From the NCBI GenBank assembly GCA_030674185.1, contig CM060307.1:77598635-77662634 (forward strand): a stretch of 64,000 nucleotides of DNA. Reading direction: 5' to 3'. How positions within the stretch are numbered: position 1 is the stretch's first letter; every line of letters starts with the position of its first letter. Made by a program: the position numbers and the translations under genes. The DNA is from Monoplex corrugatus. Its lineage: Eukaryota; Mollusca; Gastropoda; Littorinimorpha; Ranellidae. A model generated the notes under the pieces. The model searched no databases and was not told the origin of the DNA. It saw only the letters and a program-made list of their open reading frames with translations. Below, one piece after another: positions 55,102-64,000 of the stretch.

Positions 55102-56225
55102 AAACTTCTTTCATTCATATTTTTTTGTCATCCTCTTCAGATTGTGGTGTTATTCCACAATCATTCTACTTTGTAACTTAACTGGGTTTCATCTGTGTTT
55201 GAAAGATTATTTCATTATATTTCATTTGAACATATTTGTATTTTGTTTCATTTCAGTTTTTATGTATATATTACTTTATTGTTTGGTTGATGAAGAAGGA
55301 ATGGTGCAAGCTGTTGGATGTTGTAAATGTTTATGCTTGATGTGCAGTTAGATTTTACAAAACAACTTGCATGTGTTTGGAACTGTGATGGGTAATGAAT
55401 GAAGTTTCAACGAGGGTGTATAAGTATTAGGTTTTGTGAGACAAGCTCCAGTGCAATCTGATGGAATTAAAAGTATCTACTTGCAGTCCAGCTTCATTGT
55501 CAATATTTCCGTTTTGGACAAACATGCAGCTTGTCCTGGTTTACTGCCATCTTCACTCTCATACCATCATCATGGTTACTCAGTTGATCTGAATAATGTT
55601 TTGTAGAGCTTTTGAGGTCTGTTCTAAGTATGGTTTTACGTTTTTGAAAATTGTTCAATCAAAGTGGATTTGAAAAGATAAGTGAAAAATTGCCATGGAA
55701 CTGTTTTACATAATACTAAATGTTAACATGCTTTTCTTGTATCAACTTTGCACTGAATTGTTGCTGTCATCATTGGCAGATGATTTTTGTTTTCTGTGAA
55801 ATTTTCTCATTTGTTGTCATTCTCAAAGGTACCAAGGATCCCAAATAAGATCGTTTTGTTGATTTGGGGGAATGGAATATCGGCTAGTATATGAGTCCAT
55901 GTAAACGTTTACATTAGTATGTAAATTTATTTCAGTGCTTTCATTTTGTTTTTGTTTATGAAATTTCATGATTTAAATAAATAAGTTTGTTTGCTTTGCC
56001 ATGTTTGTTTTTTGCGACTGAAAGACAATTGTTTTTCTTTTTTATGATTTCACAGTATTTGTAGATTGAAAGATGTGAAAAGATTCTGACTACATGCTGA
56101 ATGTGTGCTGATAGTTGTATATAAATGATGTTGATACCGTAGAAGATATTGCTGTGAAGTTAGAGATGTGTGAATTATGCAGAAAGGTTTTACAATAAAG
56201 GAAAATGCTGTTCAAATAAATGAAA
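55102..56225 (+). other. HSPD1: HSPD1 3' UTR and polyadenylation signals
   Basis: AT-rich sequence after the stop codon without further exon signals. AATAAA occurs at 55976-55981, 56194-56199 and 56215-56220, so the 3' UTR is probably 0.9-1.1 kb. Confidence 0.6.
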
Positions 56226-56675
56226 GTTGGTGTTCTGTTTTGAGGGTATGAAAATGATTGTGCAGTCAGATGAACAGATTTGTTTTAAACAAAGATTAAC
56301 TCCACGGGCAATTCTTTGTGCACTCCACCCCTGTCTGCCAGTGATAATCTGATACACACCATGAGCTTGCATAAAATCTCTTACCTGAAGGGGAGGGGGA
56401 CTCTGATGCCTTGTGCTGATGCCACCAGAACGAGTGGAAAATCAAGATGGCAGCAAACTGGCCATTTTGTATGTTGCAGGCTGGTATTGAACTTGAGACA
56501 TAGCATGTCGAGTCCATGGCTCTATCAAGTGAACCTCACTGCTGAAATGTTTCATACAACTGGCTGTTTCTAGTGTGAGTGAACGATGCACTTATAGTTC
56601 TACAGGTTTCAGATGAAGATGATCATCTGGAATTTGTATAGATCCCATCCCTTATCAACATCACAGTCTCATACC

Positions 56676-56965
56676 AGTGGCCATGATGTAGTGGTTAGTC
56701 CAATGAACTACCGACTGGAAGGTTGTGGGTTTGAATCCCCATGAGCCTTGTCAAAATCGTCATGGGATTTTTCTGCTCTGGCTAGCTCTTACCCAGAGTT
56801 GATCATGCTATTGCTCATTGGGAAGACAAGGACCACACAGTGCAGTGTCAGAGGGATTTGCTCAAATCTTTTAACGCCACAGGTATCTCCAGGCCTGGTA
56901 AATGCCAGTGTGTATTATGATAGTAAGCGTAGTGGTACAGCTCTGTCAGGCAGTATTAATCCTAA
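56676..56965 (+). mobile_element. tRNA-derived SINE, family A, best copy
   Basis: A box 'TGATGTAGTGGTTAGTCC' and near-consensus B box 'GGGTTTGAATCCC' at tRNA spacing, followed by the family A body ('TTGTCAAAATCGTCATGGGA', 'CTTACCCAGAGTTGATCATG', 'GGGAAGACAAGGACCACACA'). Confidence 0.8.
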
Positions 56966-58428
56966 ATGGAACTCATATCTTCTCGTCCTTATCATCAGAT
57001 TGTAAAAACTGTTAAGCCTCTGTGGCCATTAATGTGACATATGGAATGGGACACAAAGGAGGAGAAGAAAAAAAAAGGGTGAGAGCAAAAAAAACTGCTT
57101 TGGTGCAATGGTGCTAACAAGAATTCTCAATCTCTTGCTTAGGATTTTATACAAGCGCTTCTCATGACTGCACAATAATCATCAGTGTGGCTAGAACATA
57201 CATGGATTATGGAGTTGTCCCATGTGTAATGGATTACGCTTCAATAAATTTGCCGTCTAAATTCCAGCATCTCATTTTACAAGTAGGCCCTACCTCACCT
57301 GTACCCAGACATCAATACAACCGAAAACACACCATGAACAACCTCTTCATGATATTGATGATGAAGTTCACTGACATCTCAAATAAAGTGTCTGGTTTTT
57401 GAAAGTTCAGAGCAGGTAACTTTCAACCCAGTCTCATTTCAGGGTATGAAAGGGCCACCTGCAAATGAAGAAGTTATAGGTGCTGACTTTAGGCCATCAA
57501 GATGAGCAGTTCGAAGAGGAATAAGGAACAGTTGTATGCAAATATCCCTCTTCTAATAAGGAGGGTTGTATGAACGTACATGCTTAAATAGGGAGTACTT
57601 GTAATTCGCACAGGAGTTCTAGCCATGTAAGAAGAAGAAAAACGTTAAAGTCGAGTGAATGTGACAAAATGCTTTTGGAGATGAGCTTTAGTATTGTATC
57701 AAACACAACTCAATTTTCACTCTGTTTGATTCAAAAATAATTCCACTGGAAAATGGGCGTTTGTGCCCCAAATGTTGAACTATCTTTAATTGTACCCTAC
57801 ACATCTGCGACCGTGCATAAAGCTGGACGTGTGGCCTAGTTTCAGTAAAAATCAACGTGTAAAACGGCTAAGAAATCTGTGCTAAGACGTGAATGATACG
57901 CATCATTACGACCTTGACATTTGATCTCAAACTTTAAAAAAAAAAATTGTTTTCCAGTCTTAACATTTTGGTCCTCTCTGGTCCAAATACAAAACCAGCT
58001 TGGTCCGTACTCATGTATTCATCATTCATGATGAGTCACTGAAAGAGATTTTGAATCAACTTTGGTAAAGTCAATCTCCGAACAATGTGTTACTCAGACA
58101 TATACACATCCTTCTATATCAGTATGAAATATCTTTTTTTATTGAACAGGAAATTGAAACAAGGTAGTTTGGCCATACCGTTAATCTATTTTTGTTGTCT
58201 TTACTAGCTAGCTGACTAAACGACTGAGTGACGGCTGGCAGCAGGATGACTAAGTAATGATGGGACTACATTGCGTTGTAGTCCCAATGCAGAAAAAAAT
58301 AGGAAAAGTAATGTACTAAGCCAGTCTCAAAGTTAGTTTTTAGTCTTTTCCTTCGGCAGCTGTAGGTAGAGGAGAATTTTAGATTGTTTTTTCATCAATT
58401 TAAATATGCGCAGACCAACAGTTCTTAA

Positions 58429-58598
58429 CCTTTGATTCTTGCATCCCATCCACCAACTGCAAAAGCATAACCCTGACTCCCTCATCCTGCAGGAAGCTGG
58501 TGGATAGAGTGAGGGAATCAAAGGTTCAGTTTTTGCTTAGCTAGCATGTTTGACAATGCAGGGTGCTGGTGGACAGGGATGGTGCGGGAGTCAAAGGG
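58429..58598. mobile_element. TTAA-flanked MITE, copy 3
   Basis: 170 bp flanked by TTAA (58425-58428, 58599-58602). Left end CCTTTGATTC and right end GCGGGAGTCAAAGGG are inverted repeats. The interior shares 'GTGGATAGAGTGAGGGAATC' and 'TGACAATGCAGGGTGCTGGT' with the other copies. Confidence 0.8.
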
Positions 58599-59811
58599 TT
58601 AAATTAAGCAATATTCCAAGGGCAACACCAGCGATATATGGCATTTTAAAATAGTATTTTGTCCATTAAAAGGCATCAACGGATCTGTCCAAACATCTGT
58701 TTTTCTACGTGTGTGTCTGCCGCATACTCACGCACACTACAATATACTCAAAATGTAGGCCTACTCAAAAACAATAATCAAAACAAAACAAAAAAATTCT
58801 GCTAAACGAAAAAAGCAAACTGATAGGCCCTTACGTTTTCTGCCTTCATCTATAACTTGTATAAGCCGTTTTATCTGTCGGGATTTTTTTGTTGTTTTTT
58901 TTTGTGGTTTGGTTGGGTGACTTTTGTATGGAGTAGGGGTTTGAGGTAGGTTCTTCATTTTTCTTAGAAAATTGTTTTTTAAGATCTATTTAGTTTAGTC
59001 ATTAGATCCTACAAGCTGGTCATACGCCTATGTTCAGTTTTTCGGTTGGACGCAACTGTATAAAGGTCATTGTGACCGTGAAAAAACATTGGATGAAACA
59101 AAACTTGACGTGAAGCGAGGACACTAGAGGGCTGTTACAGAAGTGAAAACAGAATGTAAACATTTTCAGAAGTTCCTGAAAACATGCTCTTCACACACCT
59201 TCCTCAAAAAGCGATTACAAAAATTTGGAGGGGGGGGGGGTGACCTTAACCTTGTGGCCATGACTTCCAAATTCACTCAGAAGAGATGTTTTAACGATCA
59301 CGCTATGGTCATAAATTAAATGAAGATGTATCTAGAAACAGTTCAGAAAATCTTGCTTTCATAGTTTTGTCGCACGCGCGCGCGCGCACACATACACACA
59401 CAATCCTTCTCCAGTCGATCTGAATAAGAATGAAGACAAAAACAATCGATTTTATTGTATCCTGACATGAAAAGAATGAAGTGAATGATGACAGCTTGTG
59501 GAGGCAAAAGAGGTGCAAGTCTGCAACAACAACACATCAACATTTTCTTCTTCTTCCTCTTAAGCTTACCTTTTCCATGCCCGAAAGAAAACACATTCAC
59601 GTTTAGATAGTCAGCAGAACCTCGATGGACTGCCCTCTGTGTGTCTATATGTGTGCGTCCGTGTGTGTTTAAGTGAAAGAGAGGGAAAGAGTGTGAGTAA
59701 AAGATCGAGAAAATGTTTGAATATGAGCAAGAGAGCGAGAAAGTGTGTGGATAAGAGAGTGAAACGAATAAATTGTTCTTCTGAGACGCAAGAAAACCTG
59801 TCACCTAGTTG

Positions 59812-59834
59812 TGACGTCTATCATTGTGACGTAA
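59812..59834. promoter_or_regulatory. Pair of CRE/ATF-like sites
   Basis: TGACGTCT (59812-59819) and TGACGTAA (59827-59834), 15 bp apart, lie 60-80 bp upstream of the possible first exon at 59.9 kb. Confidence 0.4.
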
Positions 59835-59893
59835 GAGATTAAAAAAAAAACACCTCAGATGTGGAGGAGGGAAGCGAAGGAGCATGAAGGAAG

Positions 59894-59932
59894 ATGTCGC
59901 AGAAGAGCAAACCAGCGTCCTCATCTCGGAAG
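59894..59932 (+). CDS. Possible first coding exon of an unidentified gene (partial)
   Basis: ATG at 59894 opens MSQKSKPASSSRK, ending at a donor (AG/GTAACT) at 59933. I do not recognise the protein. All three frames are open here: an ATG at 59884 would read MKEDVAEEQTSVLISE, and one near 59865 would read MWRREAKEHEG. The CRE-like pair just upstream and the donor support a promoter and first exon, but no downstream exon is identifiable within the window. Confidence 0.3.
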
Positions 59933-61137
59933 GTAACTACCTGGTTTTGTGGATACTGAACAAAAGAAATTGTCTTATGGACTCATTTTTCTCCTGTTCA
60001 ACACAACATCAGGGAAGTCGTCTACTGGTTGTTTTTTTCCATTAAGTTTTGTGCATGTTTTTTGTTGTTGTCTTTTGAACATGTTTGACACAGGCATGTT
60101 GGCCGAAAATTTGCGCCTTTTTTGTTTGTTTGTTTTGTTACGGCTATATTACAAACGTGTTGTGATTTTATGTTTATGTATTTCTGATTCCATTGAACAC
60201 GTAGATAGCATTAGATAGACGTCATAGTTTTACTTAAAATTGGGTAATGAAAATCCTTTCCGGAGTAGTCCTCTGTAACTGAGATTCGTTGGACCATTAT
60301 CTTTACAAAGATTGTGTTTAGCACTGACAAATAGGTGATTCAGTGACAGTTATTGCAGTTACTCGTGGTACTCTTTTTTCGTAGTCTTCCCAATAATACC
60401 GTTTTTCATTCGCCTGGAATCTTCCCTCTCTCTCCCATATGGCTGTAAATAGTGGCTGAGGCTTTTAAGATGCAAGTCCTTATCTGCCTAGATAACTTGT
60501 GCGCTAAGGTTTTATTGAACGGTGGCTTTTCCATTCTTGAGAAATCGTGATAGCTGAGATTATTTCTTGTTTCACATTATCAATATCCAGGTCGATGTCT
60601 ACTTCGTTGGAAGTCATCCTCCGTTCTTGATTGCTCTGCCCATCTAGCTTCCTTGCTTTGCAAAGGCTACGTTCAACTTGGTAGTGGGGCAACCATCTCT
60701 AACCCAGGAGGTCACGGATGGCGGATGTTCTTCAGACATGATGGTTGGCTGCAAAATAAGCTAGGCTTGCTTCAGTGAATAAGCACTCCTAGACTGACTT
60801 GCGATGGTTACTGTCAGGATGGGGTGGGATAGCACTTGGCAAGACCATACCTGGAAAATACCCTATATCTCCTTTGACAGAGTCATTATGCAGGTGGGGC
60901 CACCTACAGCCCTAGCTTTTTGTGCTCATAGGGTAATTCTTTTTACCATGAGTTAAGGCAGGGTACCCTTGAAAAAACAGGAGCCAGGCCTGCATGTGCC
61001 CTGTCAAAAGTATTGTACACCCAAACTCCAACCCCCACCCCCATAGCTCACTATCTTGAAGTTGGGGGACTCGTGTGTCTCTATGACTGAAGAGTATTCC
61101 TGGCTGGATTATCCTCCCAGGACAAATCGAAGTGCAG

Positions 61138-61870
61138 TAGGTTCGGATGGTCACTTTTTGTTCCGAAATAGACACCAAGTCAGTGGCTGTGAAAACGGCG
61201 GGAAAAATTACTAATTTCAATTCTGTTATTTCTGGTAGAAAATGATAGAATACAATGCAGACGTACGATTTCTGCTCAGGTTAGTGGGTTTGGACGGTCC
61301 AAACCTACTTAAAATATAAAAGTGATGTGTAATTTTCGCTAATTTTGGAGGCCATTTTCTGGGCCAGTTTTCATCGGAGACTAATTTGGATGGTAAATTT
61401 GGACTCGGAATGCTTGAAATAGCCGATGAGATGTGTCACAAAGGTAGCTTCAGATTTTCGTTTTTTTGTCCAAAATGGCCACCAGGCTGTGTAAAAGGTT
61501 GGAAAAATGACCGATTTCGATTCTGCTTTTTCTGGTGGAAAATGATAGAATAGAACGCAGACGTATGATTTGTGCTCAGGTTAGTATGTTTTGGCCTTCC
61601 CAACCTACTCAATCAGGCCGATAGAAGTGATGTGTAATTTTCAAGACTGCTAATTTTGGAGGGCATTTTGGAGGCCAGTTTTCATCAGAGACTAATTTGG
61701 ATGCTGAATTTGGACTGGGCATGCTTGAAATACCTGATGAGATGTGTCACAAGGGTAGGTTCGGATCTTCGATTTTTTTTCCAAAACGGCCGCCAGGTCT
61801 GTGGCTGTGAAAAAGGTCGGAAAAATGACCGATTTCGATTCCGCTTTTTCTGATGGAAAGTGATAGTAAT
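61138..61870. repeat. Tandem array, about 308-bp unit, 2.4 copies
   Basis: Units begin 'TAGGTTCGGAT' at 61138, 'TAGCTTCAGAT' at 61445 and 'TAGGTTCGGAT' at 61756 (periods 307 and 311). Shared landmarks include 'GGAAAATGATAGAATA', 'AAGTGATGTGTAATTTTC', 'GCCAGTTTTCATC.GAGAC' and 'GATGAGATGTGTCACAA'. Copies are about 80-90% alike by eye. The array stops where a family C repeat begins. Confidence 0.88.
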
Positions 61871-62200
61871 TATAATAATAGTAATAATCATAATAATAAT
61901 AACAATATTTATAGGGCACTAAATCTTGACAGTTCAAATCAAGGTGCATCTACACACCGGACATATATGCATGCGATCAACGCAGACCATCTTACAACCT
62001 GTGAGAGAGAATAAAAGACTTTCGCGCGCGCGCGCACACAACACACTCATACACACAAACATACAGAAAGAATTATCTGGAAAAGAGGGGGGGGGGGGGG
62101 GTCAATTGGATTTAAAAGCAGAAAGGTAGGTGATAGACGAAGGGAAAATGGATGTTTATTCCAGGCAGATGGTCCTGAAATAACAAAAGAACTGCGGCAC
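61865..62200. repeat. (AAT)n-linked dispersed repeat family C
   Basis: The AAT-rich start runs into 'CAATATTTATAGGGCACTAAATCTTGACAG' and ends with 'TTCCAGGCAGATGGTCCTGAAA' (in parts). It includes a (CG)/(CA) alternation at about 62022-62045 and a poly(G) run at 62087-62101. It carries the empty TTAA site corresponding to MITE copy 2. Confidence 0.75.
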
Positions 62201-62264
62201 CTAAACCAGATGCATCCATGATTTCTGAACATACATGAACAGAATTAGAAAGTGCTATCAGAAA

Positions 62265-62700
62265 TTCAAAGAGAATGAAAACATTAAAAGGGATGGGGTT
62301 ACCAATGAGATGATCCTAATTCTTGGTCCCCAGAATAAAGGGAAGCTACTTGAACTTTACAACTGATCCTGGAATATTTTCCCTACTATTTGGAAGAAAG
62401 CCATTATCACTCCTTGACCTGAAAAAAAAGGGTAGACGAAACCAATTCAGCCTACCTAGGGATATAGGAAAGACTCTGGAATGAATCATCAACAGGAAAT
62501 TCCAGTGGCACTTCAAAAGCAAGAATCTGATTAACAAAGAGCAAATAGTTTTCAGGAAGAACAGGAGCACTGAATGTCCTCGGTCTGTTTTACCTAATCT
62601 CCTGAAAATGCCTTTCTGAAGAGAAAGTCATCTTTGTCTTTGTCAATCTCACCAAGCCTTTGACAAAATATGGGGAAAAAAGATCTGGAAGCAAGCGGTT
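62265..62700 (+). mobile_element. Jockey-like LINE reverse transcriptase fragment
   Basis: With frameshifts, the plus strand reads WNIFPTIWKKAIITP, then SLPRDIGKTLE.IINRKFQWH, then KNLINKEQIVFRKNRSTECP and SPKPLTKYGEKRSG. This matches the order of RT blocks 1-3 (LPxxWKxA, SLLxxxGKxxExIINRR, LxxEQxGFRxxRSTxD, KAFDxVW). Multiple stops make it a remnant. Confidence 0.7.
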
Positions 62701-62859
62701 CTCCTGATTTTATGAACCAAGGGGTGTTAATGTTCCAGTTTTTTTCTCAGATGCATGTATGCACGTTGGTTTTGAGCGCACCGTGCTGCTGTCGGTATAT
62801 TGCTGCACAATCTGCAAACTTGTACAGTCTGCAAAGTCTATCTTCCATGGGCATGTACG

Positions 62860-63035
62860 CTGAGTGTTTTGATATTTCCATAAACCACTGGACACTGACA
62901 CTACTTACAGGATCTTTAACTGCATGTTTGATGTTCAGCGTGGTTTAAGCACTAATCGGCCTGCACGCGTGTTGACCTCGGCTGGGAGATCTGAAAAATA
63001 TCCACCCTTTACCCGCTAGGCGGAAAAAGAGGGAA
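62860..63035 (-). mobile_element. Family B repeat fragment, minus orientation
   Basis: 'TTTCCATAAACCACTGGACAC' and 'CTTACAGGATCTTTAACTGC' followed by 'CTGGGAGATCTGAAAAATATCCACCC' match the other family B copies. Confidence 0.6.
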
Positions 63036-63097
63036 AAGAGGAGATAGTAAGCTTTTGTTTTTGAAACACCACTCATGAGCGTATATTTGGGATTAGA

Positions 63098-63098
63098 A

Positions 63099-63150
<52 letters not shown>

Positions 63151-63250
63151 CGTGTGTGTGTGCGTGTGTTGCGCGCATGTATGTCTGTTTTGCGCGCAAG
63201 TGTGTGTTCTGCATGCGTGTGTGTGTGTGTGTGTGTGTGTGTATACGTGT
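63098..63250. repeat. (GT)n microsatellites
   Basis: Two GT tracts (63098-63165 and 63215-63250) joined by GCGC-containing alternating purine-pyrimidine sequence. Confidence 0.93.
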
Positions 63251-63449
63251 GTGTTTGATGCAGAATAAAAAGCACGTCAAATCATTTCGATTTGGGGCTC
63301 CTCTGGATGAGCTCCCCTGCACCTATTTACGAGACTGTGGCAACGTGGCTGCGTATGTACCTTTGGTTTTACTCCCATTAATTTGTCATAGAGTTATTAT
63401 GTTTGATTGTAAACATAGTAAACAAAAGACTAACTGCCTTTACAATACA

Positions 63450-63611
<162 letters not shown>

Positions 63612-63734
63612 TTCTGAAATGATGCACAAAAAAGATTTTTAAGCACAGTGGAAAATGTAGTGTAGAACTTACACAAGGGCTGTCACGAAAATGATAATGA
63701 AAATTCAGAACACATGGAGAACAATTTCGAAAAA

Positions 63735-63831
63735 GAGACAATAATAATAATAATTACAATATTTGTATAGCGCAAAATCTTGATAAAATCAAATCTAAGC
63801 GCTGAAACAGACAACCACACACACGCACGCA

Positions 63832-63887
<56 letters not shown>

Positions 63888-63960
63888 ACACACACACCCC
63901 ACACACACACACAACACACACACACACACGCATGGCTATAAATGGGGAGAAAGAATAAAT
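63735..63960. repeat. Family C repeat with embedded (CA)n
   Basis: 'ATAATAATAATAATTACAAT' then 'TTTGTATAGCGCAAAATCTTG' then 'AATCAAATCTAAGCGCTGAA', followed by about 115 bp of interrupted CA repeat. This is the cleanest view of the family C head. Confidence 0.8.
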
Positions 63961-64000
63961 GCAATGGAAAATTATAGAGAGCATATTATATACAATTATA

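Larger units (their letters stand above)
56226..59893. other. Intergenic region, repeats only
   Basis: It contains a SINE, a MITE, a possible minus-strand tRNA-like SINE head at about 56480-56525 and short GC-alternating sequence at about 59375-59390. 57.0-58.4 kb and 58.6-59.8 kb show nothing I can assign. Confidence 0.55.

Noticed and set aside
56480..56560. tRNA-like sequence considered as a real tRNA gene
   Set aside because: Only A/B-box-like pieces are seen and no cloverleaf closes; more likely a SINE head. The same was concluded for 970-1030, 22395-22450, 32110-32163 and 56680-56745.

Overview
The window is animal nuclear DNA: AT-rich, intron-rich, and loaded with (CA)n/(GT)n microsatellites and decayed transposons. 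The non-LTR retroelement fragments, the (AAT)n-linked 'GCGC' repeat and the dispersed repeats look like those of molluscs, probably a marine gastropod. That assignment is an inference from repeat style and protein similarity.

Four conserved genes can be rebuilt exon by exon, arranged as two head-to-head pairs. Pair 1 (about 11.1-16.9 kb): the first exon of an integrin alpha subunit on the minus strand (signal peptide followed by the diagnostic FNLD mature start) lies about 230 bp from the start codon of BLOC1S1 on the plus strand. BLOC1S1 has four coding exons and encodes 120 aa. Pair 2 (about 21.6-56.2 kb): HSPE1 (mitochondrial HSP10, 102 aa, four exons, minus strand) is divergent from HSPD1 (mitochondrial HSP60, 574 aa, twelve coding exons plus a probable noncoding first exon, plus strand). 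The shared HSP promoter region, about 0.5 kb, holds a perfect three-unit heat-shock element, a second two-unit element and an NRF-1-like site. HSP60 and HSP10 are the two halves of the mitochondrial chaperonin, so co-regulation from one promoter makes sense.

The rest is introns and intergenic DNA full of repeats. 1-11 kb has microsatellites, a SINE and a decayed LINE, with no further integrin exon recognised. HSPE1 intron 1 (27.0-32.7 kb) holds a minus-strand LINE interrupted by an apparently intact Tc1-type transposon, plus a 1-kb degenerate minisatellite. HSPD1 introns hold LINE tails, a four-copy 140-bp repeat, a possible piggyBac-like fragment and tandem duplications. 56-64 kb is largely repeats (SINE, MITE, a 308-bp tandem array, a Jockey-like LINE fragment, microsatellites) and one possible first exon near 59.9 kb.

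The most interesting signals are: the integrin-alpha/BLOC1S1 head-to-head pair, which matches the human ITGA7/BLOC1S1 arrangement; the HSE-bearing bidirectional chaperonin promoter; a TTAA-flanked MITE family whose ends are proven by an in-window empty site; the Tc1-in-LINE nest; and the alternative 3' end of BLOC1S1.
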